A DNA stretch of 64,000 nt from Allium sativum (GCA_030737875.1 CM060922.1:307263456-307327455); one strand, 5' to 3'; numbered from the stretch's first letter, positions 1 to 10,285 are shown. Made by a program: numbers and translations. The notes: generated by a model not told the origin, from the letters alone.

Positions 1-231
1 CTTTAAATAATGTACTCAAGACAGATTATGAAAGTGTTATGTTATGTTTTTGGAAAGGATGTTGTTGTAACACGTATTTGACTTAACGAAATAAAGTTTG
101 TTGTTCTTCCGCTGTTTTACAAATATGTGTTCTTATATCTGTCTTGTATATCTGTGACTTGTACTTATAAACCTCCACCAAAATTAGGGCATTCCCTTTG
201 AGAGTGACCCTAACGGAGGTGGGGTGTTTCA
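1..231 (+). repeat. Element 1 5' LTR, 3' end only
   Basis: This is the last 231 bp of the LTR, ending in GTTTCA directly before the primer-binding site. It carries AATAAA at 90-95, the likely poly(A) signal, matched at 8488-8493 in the 3' LTR. The TATA box, small upstream ORF and splice donor of this LTR lie left of the window. Confidence 0.95.
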
Positions 232-233
232 CT

Positions 234-245
234 TGGTATCAGAGC
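234..245 (+). other. Primer-binding site, element 1
   Basis: TGGTATCAGAGC, two bases after the LTR end, is the standard plant primer site complementary to the 3' end of initiator methionine tRNA. It primes minus-strand cDNA synthesis. The same 12 bases occur at the matching place in elements 2, 3, 4, 5 and the TRIM. Confidence 0.95.
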
Positions 246-402
246 ATAGGTTTACCAGATAAGATAAAAAGTTTTGAAAAATTATTTTCAAAAAGGAAAT
301 TTAAAGAAGCATTTTTTAAAAAAAAAAAATTATTTTATTTTAAAAAGGCAAAAGTCCACTCCCCAAAGCCATAGGAACTATCTCTTATCCTTCGTTTTGA
401 AT

Positions 403-421
403 CTATCCTTTTTGTTTCAGC
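403..421 (+). promoter_or_regulatory. Candidate 3' splice site directly before gag AUG, element 1
   Basis: A T-rich tract ends in TTTCAG at 415-420, and the gag ATG starts at 422. The same pyrimidine tract plus CAG, one base before the gag ATG, is found in elements 2, 3 and 5. Element 4 has TTTACAG eight bases before its ATG. It is a textbook plant acceptor; use is inferred. Confidence 0.6.
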
Positions 422-3400
422 ATGTCCCAAGAACTTAACTTGCCTGAAGGGGTGCCAATACCTGGTTGGTTTAGACGGTTCTTAGAAGCAAGGGCCACTC
501 AGCCAGGTCCTACCATTCCTCCTCCCCCAGCGGAAGGAAACCATCCAGCTGCAGCAGCACCTTTTCCTCCACCTCCTCCTCGGGGAAACGCATTCGCTAA
601 GATATGTAAAGATTTTAAAGCTATGGGAGGAAGGGATTTCCATGGAACTGAGTCCTTCGTGGCAGCTAGAAATTGGCTGAAGGAAACAGAGGACCTATTC
701 ATCATCTTTGAGGTAGAAGATAGGCAAAAAGTACAACTGGCGGTATGGCTATTGAAGGGCGAGGCTTCCTACTGGTGGGAAGTCACTAATGCTGAAAGAC
801 CAGTGGAGACATGGGAGGACTTTAGGGCAAGGTTTGAGACCAAATTTCTCTCAGATGCAGAAAGAAGTTTGCAGTTGGAAAAATTCTTATTTCTTAAGCA
901 AGGAGACAAGACTGTCAGAGAGTATGTGAATCAGTTCGATGAGCTGGCTAGGTTTGGACTTGACCTAGTCAACACCCCGCACAAGAAGGCTCTCCGTTTC
1001 GTCAAAGGGTTAAATGAGCCATTACACAGTTTGGCCATGACCCATATACCCATGGGGGCCACGTATGAAAGATTGGTGCAAATGGCATTGCTGAATGAAG
1101 AGGATAAGGGCAAGAAGAAAGAGGGTTTGCAGCCCAAGAAGACAGACTTTAAGAAAGGCGGGAAAGGCAACAAAGAGAAGAGGAAGTGCAATTTCTGCGG
1201 CAAAGTGGGGCACTTAGTAAAGGACTGCCGGAAAAAGAAGGCCAAGGAGAATGGTGGGTGCTTTACTTGCGGTGAGACGGGCCATAGGGCTAAGGACTGC
1301 CCAAAGAAACGAGGACAGGGGCAGAGGGCTGGATCCACCCCAGGGGCACAGGTTCATGTGCTAGAAGCGCCACCATTGCAACAGCGAGGTATAAATACTT
1401 CTGTAGAAAGTGTAGTTTATCTTTATGATCACCCCATTCGCACTTTATTTGATTCTGGCGCATCACACTCCTTTATCTCGTCTGCTTTAGTAGAATCTCT
1501 GCACCTAAAAACTAGTATGGTAGAGGACCCCTTAATTGTTTCAAACCCAATTGGGGGCCCAGCTCATTTGTCTATGATCTGTTTGGATTTGAAAATTTCT
1601 ATCCTAAGTGTTGAATTTCAATGTAGTGCCTTTGTTTTGGGCTTTTCGGGGTATGGTTTGATTTTGGGTATTGATTGGCTATCCAGTAATGGGGCCGTCC
1701 TTGATTGTGAGAAAAGGGTTGTTAGGCTCCTAACCCAGCTCGGTAATACTTTGGAAATTTCTTGTAATCCCTCGTATGCGGTTATGCTTAGTTATCTTGA
1801 ATCGCTAGATGCCTCTGTTGAAAATTTGAAATCAGTTAGAGTGGTCCGGGAATATCCGGATGTCTTTGAAGAGGTGAAGGGCTTGCCTTCGAAGCGGGAA
1901 ATAGACTTCCGCATATATCTTGTAGATAATGCTAAGCCCATTGCGTTGCCCGTTAGACACATGGCTCCACGAGGAAGGAAAGAGCTCAGTAAACAGATTA
2001 AAGAGCTTCTTGAAAAGGGGTTCATTAGGAGAAGCATTTCAGAATGGGGCGCTCCAGTGGTGTTCGCTACAAAGGCGGATGGTTCACTCCGTCTATGTGT
2101 TGACTATAGGGAGCTCAACAAGCTAACGAAAAAGAATAGGCACCCTCTCCCTAGAATTGACGATTTATTTGACCAGCTTGTAGGAGCGTATGTTTTCTCC
2201 CAACTCGATTTAGCAACCGGTTTTCATCAGCTTAGGGTGGCTGAAGATAGCATCGATAAAACGGCGTTCAGAACCCCAGACGGTTTCTTTGAATGGCTTG
2301 TCATGCCTTTCGGCTTGACAAATGCACCTGCTTACTTCGTGGACCTAATGAGTAGGGTATTTAGAGATTTCCTCAACAAATTCGTAGTGGTCTTCGTAGA
2401 TGATATCCTTATCTTCTCAAAGAGTGAAGAGGAACATGCTCAACACTTAAGGGCAATCATGGAAACTTTGCGAGTCCATCAACTAAAAGCCAAATTCTCC
2501 AAATGCCACTTTTGGAGAGAAGAGGTGAGGTTCCTTGGGCACATAGTATCCAAACAAGGGTTAGCAGTGGACCCTGCGAAGGTAGTGGCGGTACAGGATT
2601 GGAAGACACTAAGGAATGCAACTGAGGTCCGAAGCTTTCTAGGACTAGCAGGTTTCTATCGAAAATTTATAAGGGATTTTGCGAAAATCTCCGCTCCGCT
2701 CATGAAATTGACTAAGAAGAATCTAGTGTTCAATTGGGATTTGGATTGCGAGTTTGCTTTCCAACAACTGAAAAGGGCTCTCACAACAGCCCCAGTTTTG
2801 ACGCTGCCAGATGGGAGCAAGATGTTCACTGTTTATACGGATGCATGTGGGACAGGGCTAGGCGCTGTCTTAATGCAAGAAGGAAGGGTAGTAGCTTATG
2901 GCGGGAGGCAGTTGAAAGCGCACGAAAAGAACTACCCAACCCACGATCTCGAGTTAGCCGCCATCGTCTTTGCACTCAAGTCTTGGCGACACTATCTCCT
3001 AGGTGAGAAGTTCGAACTTTACACTGACCATAAATCGTTGAAATATCTTTTCTCGCAGAAGGATCTTAACTTGAGGCAACAAAGATGGATGGAGTTTCTT
3101 GCCTCGTACGATTTCGAAATCTCCTACACTCCGGGCAAAGGCAACGTAGTGGCAGACGCATTGAGCCGAAAGAAATTGACCCTAAGCCCGTTGTTTGTTG
3201 AAAGACAAAGCCTAGAGTTTATAGCCAGCTTCGACTTTAGGCCCTCCTCCGATTTCGTACCGGGCTTGCTTGCATCTCTCGAAGTGCGCCCAACTTTAGT
3301 AGATTCAGTAGGGGCAGCACAACGCGAAGACCCTCAGCTTGTGGAAATAATTGATAGGTTAATTAGGGGTGAGACTTCAAGTCACCTCAACAGATACTCC

Positions 3401-3451
3401 ATCGACGATAGGGGTTTGCTAAGGCGAGACGGAAGACTACGCGTCCCATAG
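422..3451 (+). CDS. gag-pol: Gag-protease-RT-RNase H polyprotein, element 1 (ends at in-frame UAG)
   Basis: This 1009-residue frame builds the virus-like particle and copies the element RNA. A proline-rich N-terminus is followed by a retrotransposon Gag domain (about residues 95-200), then two CCHC zinc knuckles starting at C256 and C280. The aspartic protease has Asp-Ser-Gly at 344-346. Reverse transcriptase has the FVDD catalytic box at 658-661. The RNase H domain starts near residue 800 (YTDACGTG, Asp807). The start is the first Met after the candidate splice acceptor and matches the starts in elements 2, 3 and 5. The frame stops at UAG 3449-3451, between RNase H and integrase, where relatives read through with a sense codon; the integrase continues in the same frame just downstream. 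All visible catalytic motifs are intact. Confidence 0.93.
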   Translation: MSQELNLPEGVPIPGWFRRFLEARATQPGPTIPPPPAEGNHPAAAAPFPPPPPRGNAFAKICKDFKAMGGRDFHGTESFVAARNWLKETEDLFIIFEVEDRQKVQLAVWLLKGEASYWWEVTNAERPVETWEDFRARFETKFLSDAERSLQLEKFLFLKQGDKTVREYVNQFDELARFGLDLVNTPHKKALRFVKGLNEPLHSLAMTHIPMGATYERLVQMALLNEEDKGKKKEGLQPKKTDFKKGGKGNKEKRKCNFCGKVGHLVKDCRKKKAKENGGCFTCGETGHRAKDCPKKRGQGQRAGSTPGAQVHVLEAPPLQQRGINTSVESVVYLYDHPIRTLFDSGASHSFISSALVESLHLKTSMVEDPLIVSNPIGGPAHLSMICLDLKISILSVEFQCSAFVLGFSGYGLILGIDWLSSNGAVLDCEKRVVRLLTQLGNTLEISCNPSYAVMLSYLESLDASVENLKSVRVVREYPDVFEEVKGLPSKREIDFRIYLVDNAKPIALPVRHMAPRGRKELSKQIKELLEKGFIRRSISEWGAPVVFATKADGSLRLCVDYRELNKLTKKNRHPLPRIDDLFDQLVGAYVFSQLDLATGFHQLRVAEDSIDKTAFRTPDGFFEWLVMPFGLTNAPAYFVDLMSRVFRDFLNKFVVVFVDDILIFSKSEEEHAQHLRAIMETLRVHQLKAKFSKCHFWREEVRFLGHIVSKQGLAVDPAKVVAVQDWKTLRNATEVRSFLGLAGFYRKFIRDFAKISAPLMKLTKKNLVFNWDLDCEFAFQQLKRALTTAPVLTLPDGSKMFTVYTDACGTGLGAVLMQEGRVVAYGGRQLKAHEKNYPTHDLELAAIVFALKSWRHYLLGEKFELYTDHKSLKYLFSQKDLNLRQQRWMEFLASYDFEISYTPGKGNVVADALSRKKLTLSPLFVERQSLEFIASFDFRPSSDFVPGLLASLEVRPTLVDSVGAAQREDPQLVEIIDRLIRGETSSHLNRYSIDDRGLLRRDGRLRVP

Positions 3452-4852
3452 ACAAAAGATTTAGTAAAGAAAGTTCTCGAGGAAGCACATCACTCCAAGA
3501 TGACGATACACCCCGGCGGAGATAAAATGTACAAAGACATAAAAAGGACTTTCTTCTGGAACGGCATGAAAAAGGACGTGGCAGAGTTTGTTTCTAAGTG
3601 CATGGTGTGCCAACAGGTTAAGGCGGAACAGAAAAAGCCTGGCGGACTGCTACATCCTCTAGAGGTCCCGCAGTGGAAGTGGGATAGCATCTCAATGGAC
3701 TTCATCGATGGGCTGCCTAGGTCTAGGAGAGGCAACACTAGTATTTGGGTAATAGTGGATAGGCTTACTAAAAGCGCCCACTTTTTACCTGTCAAAAGTA
3801 AGAGAACTGCCTCATCCCTAGCATCACTTTACCTTAAGGAAATCGTGCGACTCCATGGAATACCATCTAGCATCGTTAGTGACCGAGACCCCATCTTCAC
3901 CAGCGAGTTTTGGCGGAGTCTGCAAGAAGCAGTAGGAACGCAGTTATGCTTGAGCACGGCCTATCATCCCCAAACCGACGGCCAAACAGAAAGAGTGAAC
4001 AGAGTTTTGGAAGACCTCTTAAGGCTATGCGTCCTTGACTTCGGAGGGACATGGGAAGACCACCTTCCTTTGGTGGAATTTGCCTACAACAACAGCTATC
4101 AAGCAACCATAGGAATGGCGCCCTTCGAAGCTTTATATGGAAGACCGTGCCGATCGCCCACTTGTTGGTGGGAGTCCACGGATAAGCTCATACTTGGACC
4201 AGACATGATCCGAGAGACTTCAGAGAAAGTAGACTTAATACGAAGAAGGATGAAGACGGCCCAAGACAGGCAAAAGTCCTATGCCGACAAGAGGAGGACC
4301 GACCTTGAATTTGAGGTTGGAGACAGAGTTTTTCTCAAGGTATCACCGCTAAGGAACGTTGTTCGTTTTGGAACCACAGGGAAGCTAGCACCAAGATTCG
4401 TAGGGCCATTCCCTATCATCGAGAAGATTGGGAAAATGGCCTATAGATTAGAGCTACCCGAGAAGTTGGCTGGAGTCCACAACGTTTTTCACGTTTCACA
4501 TCTCCGAAAATGTCTGCATGAGTCAGCTGAAGTGGTAGAGCCAAACATCCTCGAAGAGGCCGAAGTGGAACGCGAAGCAACCATAAGAAAGGTTCCAACC
4601 CGCATCTTAGGAACGGAAGTGAAGAAGCTACGCAACCGCGAAGTCAAGCTCGTCAAAGTTCAGTGGAGCGACGCCGAGGGAGACGCGACTTGGGAAACTG
4701 AAGCTAGAATACGTACTGCCTACCCTTTTCTGTTCGAGGGTACATCCTTGATCTTTCTTTTCCTTAAGTTGCGCTTTTATCTATCTATCTTTTTAGGTAT
4801 ATTTCCTCGACCGTATCTTTTAGGTAGAAAACCTTTGGATGAAAACATGTAG
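3452..4852 (+). CDS. pol: Integrase with chromodomain, element 1 (in frame after UAG)
   Basis: This is the C-terminal part of the polyprotein, which inserts cDNA into the genome. The first Met is at 3500, but homology to the other elements starts right after the stop, so this is not an independent gene. Counting from that Met: an HHCC zinc domain ends at C34/C37, and the catalytic triad is D67, D128 and E164 (D-X35-E). A GPF motif of the GPY/F module is at 302-304. A type II chromodomain-like tail lies at about 368-414 (LVKVQW, then ATWE). Chromodomains in this family bind heterochromatin marks and steer insertion (family knowledge). Without suppression of the UAG or another copy in trans, it would not be made. 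Confidence 0.9.
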   Translation, partial: TKDLVKKVLEEAHHSKMTIHPGGDKMYKDIKRTFFWNGMKKDVAEFVSKCMVCQQVKAEQKKPGGLLHPLEVPQWKWDSISMDFIDGLPRSRRGNTSIWVIVDRLTKSAHFLPVKSKRTASSLASLYLKEIVRLHGIPSSIVSDRDPIFTSEFWRSLQEAVGTQLCLSTAYHPQTDGQTERVNRVLEDLLRLCVLDFGGTWEDHLPLVEFAYNNSYQATIGMAPFEALYGRPCRSPTCWWESTDKLILGPDMIRETSEKVDLIRRRMKTAQDRQKSYADKRRTDLEFEVGDRVFLKVSPLRNVVRFGTTGKLAPRFVGPFPIIEKIGKMAYRLELPEKLAGVHNVFHVSHLRKCLHESAEVVEPNILEEAEVEREATIRKVPTRILGTEVKKLRNREVKLVKVQWSDAEGDATWETEARIRTAYPFLFEGTSLIFLFLKLRFYLSIFLGIFPRPYLLGRKPLDENM

Positions 4853-5338
4853 TTGAAACATGTTATGTATGAATGGTTGCAAGTGGTTGCAAGTGATTGC
4901 TAGTGGTTGCTCGTGGTTGCATATACACACACAATCTAGGTTTTAGATCGGCTCAGTCACTTCATATTGCATATGCATATATGTTTGTATTCGTATGTGG
5001 TTGAACTAAAATGTGTTGCCATGTGGATATAACATTTGTATTGAATGATTGTGCACTCATGTAGAATCATGAATAGGAAAATTTGCATACATAATGGATT
5101 CATGGCACTTACATAATTTGCATTAAGGAGGTCAACTGAATCAGTAGACCGCCTGATTTTGCATTAGATTAGTTCATGTACACACACACTTCGCATATGA
5201 TCATGAAGCATTAGAAGTCTTTTAAGGACAATGGATGCTCGTGTTTGATGGATGAGTAGATGGATGATTGGATGTTAGGATATACATTCCTCCTAGCTTG
5301 AAGATTTCGGGGACGAAATCCTTTTAAGTGGGGGAGAA
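4853..5338 (+). other. Untranslated spacer between pol and 3' LTR, element 1
   Basis: No coding is seen. It holds five exact-period 10-bp repeats (GGTTGCAAGT-like, 4875-4924), a conserved 27-nt hairpin at 5127-5153 and the polypurine tract. All three recur in elements 2 and 3; element 5 keeps the hairpin and a tract with one change, while its 10-bp repeats are decayed. Confidence 0.8.
5326..5338 (+). other. Polypurine tract, element 1
   Basis: AAGTGGGGGAGAA directly abuts the 3' LTR and would prime plus-strand DNA synthesis. Elements 2 and 3 carry AAGGAGGGGAGAA at the same place. Confidence 0.85.
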
Positions 5339-5839
5339 TGTAACACCCCGAAAATTCTATAACTGTGAAAGTAACAAATTAAAGTATAATTAATCTGAAA
5401 TTAAAGAACTAAGGGAAACGGGATACGCCATTGCGTTCGTCTCGGAAAAATACGCGAAATAGAGTCCGAGTTTTCGAAAAACGGAGTCCGTATGAAGAAG
5501 ATATGGCCTTCAGAAGTTTTGAATTAAATTTAAAATTCAAACAGAATTAAACAATTAAATATTCCGAAGTGGGGCCCATTGGGCCAGAAGAACGCCCGCC
5601 TGGGCCACCCAGGTCGACTGGGCTGTCGACCTGGGCTACCCATGTCGACAGGGCTGTCGACAGGGGTATCGACCTGGTCGAGCCCAGTCAACCTGGCTGG
5701 CCAGGTCGGTGTGTGGTCGAATTTCTATGGTCTGCTTTGTCATTAGGGCTAGGTGGCGGGTTTTTATTGGTCTCTCTTCCTAATGAATGGCTATGATCTA
5801 ACCTAGCAACATCAAGGGTCCTAATCAATTCCTAACCTC

Positions 5840-5847
5840 TATATAAA
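5840..5847 (+). promoter_or_regulatory. TATA box, element 1 LTR
   Basis: TATATAAA lies about 500 bp into the LTR, after the GTCGAC cluster. Transcription would start about 30 bp downstream, giving a short U3 and a very long R region. Confidence 0.7.
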
Positions 5848-5899
5848 CAACCCTAGACTAAACCCTAATCTATTCATTCAAATTAAGAACATAGCCGCC

Positions 5900-5926
5900 A
5901 TGTTGCTGAGGAACGACAAAGAGTAG
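5900..5926 (+). other. Short upstream ORF in the LTR leader, element 1
   Basis: An ATG in good context (GCCGCCATG) opens 8 codons and a stop, about 60 nt after the TATA box. Elements 2, 3 and 5 have 8-11 codon ORFs at the same place with unrelated peptides, so position rather than peptide is conserved. Confidence 0.5.
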
Positions 5927-6044
5927 CCGCCAACTAGAGAGAGAATTAGGAAGAAAGTTCTAAAGCCTAAATCAATTCAAGCAACCTAAAGCTAATCAAT
6001 TCAACAAAGGAATCGTGTCTCTTAATTAGAGAATTCACCGCAAC

Positions 6045-6056
6045 CATTGTAAGTAG
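6045..6056 (+). promoter_or_regulatory. Candidate 5' splice site, element 1 LTR
   Basis: CATT then GTAAGTAG, with GT at 6049-6050, is a strong donor 209 nt after the TATA box. The copy in the 5' LTR, outside the window, would pair with the acceptor at 419-420 and define an intron of roughly 2.8 kb. Confidence 0.55.
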
Positions 6057-7304
6057 AGTATTACTTTGGTATAAATAAACAACTGTGTTGATGTGTATGC
6101 TTGAATTGTGGCAATGGAAGTTATTCATATTTGTGCGTTCTTATCAATTTGAAATATTATATACGTTTGGATATTTATGGATTATGTTATAAAGAACTAC
6201 ATGCGGTAGTTCTATGCAAGTTTACGTTTGGAATATTGCGCAAATTATGTTATCTATGTTGAAGCTACATGTATGTAGTTGATTGAAATTTTATGCAAGT
6301 TTGGGGCTTTGTTATTATGCCATCATGATGTATATTTTTGTGCATAAATCATTTTGCAAGTAATTGAAAGCAAATTTGGTTGTTATAGTTCATATGAAAC
6401 TATGTGGGAATTTTGACACCATAATCCATGTATTAAGTCATGCTTTTGCAAAACTTATGAATATGGCTAGGCTATGAATGATATTTGGCATAATTGAAAT
6501 CTATGATTAAGTCTATCTTGTTTAAAGAATTATATGATGACATATGTGAGGCATGGCTAGGTTAGACTCAAAAATCCCTTTTTGCAAGTTTTAAAGCAAA
6601 CACCATGTTTAGGAATATTTATGCATAAGTATGTTTATACCATCGTTATGTGATTAGACTTAAACCATGATTAAGTTGAATTATGCTTTTGTATCGGTAA
6701 CAAAGTATCCCCTTTGTAAACATGTAGAAACCTTATGAACATGACTTGTTTATGTTTATGCCATGAACAAATTTAACTTTATTTATGCCATGCTTATGTT
6801 TGACATTATGCTATGCTTATGCTAGGAATATTTATGACATGCTTATGTTTGACATTATGCCTAAATAAGAATATAGGTTCATGTTGTAGTTAAACCTATG
6901 CAAGTTCACATGCTTTGATTCATGTCACCTATGTTACCACTATGCAAGTACACCAATTTCTATTTGGTATTTCCAACGTCGTATTGCAAGTTCATGCGCT
7001 CACCTTCCCCTCTTTGTGTATACGCCATAAGCCTCCCCTTTTCGCATGGCTAAATTGGGCTTTAAAAGGCTAAGCCCAATATATATGAACGGACGCGTAA
7101 AACGGGGGAAAATAACGTTGGGTTAAAATTAATTAATGAATGAAAATATAAAATAGAAGGGCCCAAATTCAAGTATGGGTTGGGCCCGTGGTGGGTGTAA
7201 TCTTTACACCATTAACTTAATAATGGGCCGCAAATATTTACATATAAATAAAGCAGAATGACAAGATATGTAAATGTAGAACATACGATGTGTTTAACCC
7301 GAGG

Positions 7305-7486
7305 TTGGATTGAGTTGTGATGTAAACCTGCCCGGAACCGCCCGGCTGTCCAGTAGTCACAACAATACCTATCCAATGTGGGAGGTTAAACATGGAGCCC
7401 AGCAAGGACCCGAGGTTAGACTGAGTTGTGGCGTAAGACTGCCCGGAACCAACCGGCAACAGGCAGCCACAACAATACCTGTCTAA
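7305..7486 (+). other. Paired hairpins in LTR leader, element 1
   Basis: Hairpin 1 spans 7305-7376: TTGGAT pairs with ATCCAA and GTTGTGA with TCACAAC. Hairpin 2 spans 7416-7486: TTAGAC pairs with GTCTAA and GTTGTGGC with GCCACAAC. Each has a CCGG-rich apical part. Equivalent pairs occur in every complete LTR of elements 2, 3 and 5 with compensating changes. Confidence 0.75.
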
Positions 7487-8630
7487 TGTGAGAGGTCAGG
7501 GCCTTAATAAGACAATTAAGGCTGAGTCAGGATTGTTAGGATTAAGTGGACTAAAGACTTAATCAAAATGGAACATGCTAAACTAAACGGACTGGTGGGG
7601 TTAGGTTAGGAAACCCTTAACCAACTTAGCATGTTGGCTAGAGATAGAAAACCTAGTAACGGGGGACCCTTTTCAGCAGTAACCCTAGAAGGTGTATCAG
7701 GATACCCTGAAACTAGGCAGGGTGGGGCACGATTACTGGGCTGATTGTAAGAGGTCAAAGCGACGGCGGTGGTGTAGCAGTGTAGGTTCTAACGGAGTGC
7801 GGGCGTGCACACACTTCGGCGCAGAAAAATAAGGCACTGGACACCAGTAGCATACCTGTGCACTCTAAGGTTGTGTCGGGTTGCCACTATGGGACTTGAT
7901 ACACCCCATGGTTGGACCAGCATAGGTAACTACAGACATCGGGGGCCGTAAGACACATGTAACTTTGCGAGTAGGAGCCGATCATCGTAGAATGGATCAC
8001 ATCACCCTGATTTTGGGGTGTAAATTGGAAACTAGTTTATATGGGTTCAGAGATTAACATGGGGTACGATAGTATATTCGACCCTAGATAACTTAACCAA
8101 GTTTATAATGTTGCCCACTTCCTGTTTTACTTATCATACCCAGTTCTTTATTCATAGACAAAGTAGTACTAGACTTACTCAGGCTTTATGTCTGACTCTA
8201 TTTTTCTTTCGTCTTCTTTCTTCCGTTTCCCCCCCCCCCTCCCCCCAGGTCCTCAGGGAGGGAACACAGCAGCTTGACCAGCCTCAACATCCAGCTTGAA
8301 GAAGAGAAATGTATTGCTTGGACTTTCCTGTTTTGAACTATGGCTTTGGACAATCCACTAAGGGGCTTTTGCAGTTTATCTATGTTTTATTTATGCTTCT
8401 TTAAATAATGTACTCAAGACAGATTATGAAAGTGTTATGTTATGGTTTTGGAAAGGATGTTGTTGTAACACGTATTTGACTTAACGAAATAAAGTTTGTT
8501 GTTCTTCCGCTGTTTTACAAATATGTGTTCTTATATCTGTCTTGTATATCTGTGACTTGTACTTATAAACCTCCACCAAAATTAGGGCATTCCCTTTGAG
8601 AGTGACCCTAACGGAGGTGGGGTGTTTCAT

Positions 8631-8940
8631 AAATATTCCTTTTATAATTTTATTTATTTAACAAGTAAATATTTCCTTTCCAATTCTATTTATTTAACAA
8701 ATAAATATTCTTCTTAATTTCTATTTATTTAACAAATAAATATTCTTTTTCAATTCTATTTGTAAATGTTTTACAAATATTCCCTTTTCAAATCTATTTG
8801 TAAATGGTTTACAAATATCTCCTTTTCAAATCTATTTGTAAATGGTTTACAAATATCTCCTTTTCAAATCTTTTTGTAAATGGTTTACAAATATCTCCTT
8901 TTCAAATCTATTTGTTTCACAAATATTTTCCTTTTATATA
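8631..8940. repeat. Tandem array, about nine units of 32-38 bp
   Basis: Units begin AAATATTCCTTTT or AAATATCTCCTTTT and end in TTTAACAAAT or AATGGTTTAC. The array starts immediately at the right end of element 1. The bases TAAAT next to element 1 match unit junctions, so element 1 probably inserted within the array. Confidence 0.85.
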
Positions 8941-10285
8941 TAAAATCCATTGATTTTATATAAATACTTTATTTTAAAAAAACACTTTGAAAATCCCCTT
9001 TTCTACATTCCAGTATTTCTTACGGTATTTAAAATACCCAAATAACAATGATCCATATCATTCAACACACGTAATCAACACAGATTATATATCACATCAG
9101 ATATTACAATATATGAAAAACAGTAAAATAAATGTTGAGGAATCCAGTTGGATTCCTCTGACCTGTTTCCCTGCATCCACAGATGTTAAACAATACAATT
9201 AACATCAATTTAATTTCACTATGAAATATTCTGCTAAATAGAATCAATTTACATATATATTTATATTTATTTATTTATATATATCAGATCCATGTTTTCA
9301 AACAATCAATCAGCAATTCAATCAAACAGTCACACATAGACATCAATCATCATTTATCAGTTCAAAATAAATAAATTATAAAAATATGAACTGATAGAGT
9401 TGGTGAGTTTTACTCACATTGGACAGTTATTGTTAAATAACAATTAACTATCTTTGGCTCAGACGGATGTTTTATTTTGAAATAAATCGTAACAAGTTCC
9501 AGTTCTCTTCCAGTCAATTCCATTTTATAGCCATCGTCCATACGATCCCAATGGATCCAGTTTTGCCTAATTCTGATAACATTATATAATTATACATTTG
9601 ACAAGTTTTATTGAATTTAAATTAAAACAAAACTAATTTAATTTTCCATTTGGCCTTACTCCTTGTCAACTCGGCCCAATTGTCCACGTTAGAACCCATC
9701 TGCTCATCGTTCATCTTCCACTATCCGTAAAACTTGCTTCTTCACCAAAAAAAATGCCGTGACTTCCTTTTGAATCCAACGGGTTAATCTTTCCACCATT
9801 TTACAAACCCCGATCACCATTCTTTAATCACGTTTAAACCTTAACAGTAGCTGCTCATCCTTCTTCTTCACCGATCTTTAAAAAAAAACCGCACCACTAT
9901 TTTCCCATGCCATCACCGTCACTGTCGAACGGAAAATGCTGCATCTCTAATCGAGCTTGTTCAAACAGCCACAAATCTTCTTCTCCATTCACGAGAATCA
10001 CTCCCATACCCTTCAAGATCAACTCACACACTAGTATCATCCTTCGACATCGAGCAGCTGATGTGAAAAAGATGCGATAACTTTTATTTTTAAAAGTTCC
10101 TAAAAAACAAAACCAAAGCAATTTGATCTCCTGAATCCACATACGAACCCAAAACCGTGAATTAAAGCTTTTATAACTCGCCATCTTCAACCCTAGGCAA
10201 CGCTGTTTGATTTCGCAGCGGAATAGTTGACATCGAACCCCAAAATACTCACATGAAATTGAAGAGGACAAGATCAGGAATTCAA

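Larger units (their letters stand above)
1..8629 (+). mobile_element. Element 1: Tekay-like Ty3/gypsy chromovirus LTR retrotransposon (5' LTR cut by window edge)
   Basis: The end of the 5' LTR (1-231), a Met-tRNA primer site, one long gag-pol frame, a purine tract and a complete 3' LTR (5339-8629) are in the order expected of a Ty3/gypsy element. The 231 bp of 5' LTR align to 8399-8629 with one mismatch (position 47) and no gaps, so the insertion is recent. The five bases after the 3' LTR are TAAAT; the partner duplication lies outside the window. The long LTRs and chromodomain place it in the Tekay/Del lineage of chromoviruses (family knowledge). Confidence 0.95.
5339..8629 (+). repeat. Element 1 3' LTR (3291 bp)
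   Basis: It starts TGTAACACCCCG after the purine tract and ends GTTTCA, with the TG...CA ends. In order it holds four GTCGAC palindromes (5613-5661), a TATA box (5840-5847), a small upstream ORF (5900-5926), a donor-like GTAAGT (6049), an AT-rich leader, two covarying hairpins (7305-7376 and 7416-7486), a third hairpin (7873-7902), a C-rich pyrimidine tract near 8230-8250 and AATAAA at 8488. Small ORFs inside are not conserved as protein. Confidence 0.95.

Noticed and set aside
234..245. tRNA gene fragment
   Set aside because: Only 12 bases match the tRNA 3' end; it is the retrotransposon primer site.
8631..8940. CRISPR-like spaced repeats
   Set aside because: The units are contiguous and AT-rich with no unique spacers; this is a plain tandem array in a plant genome.
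9897..10271. 124-codon minus-strand frame in copy A
   Set aside because: It lies in the LTR leader, ends in a region without a partner in copy B, and has no domain.
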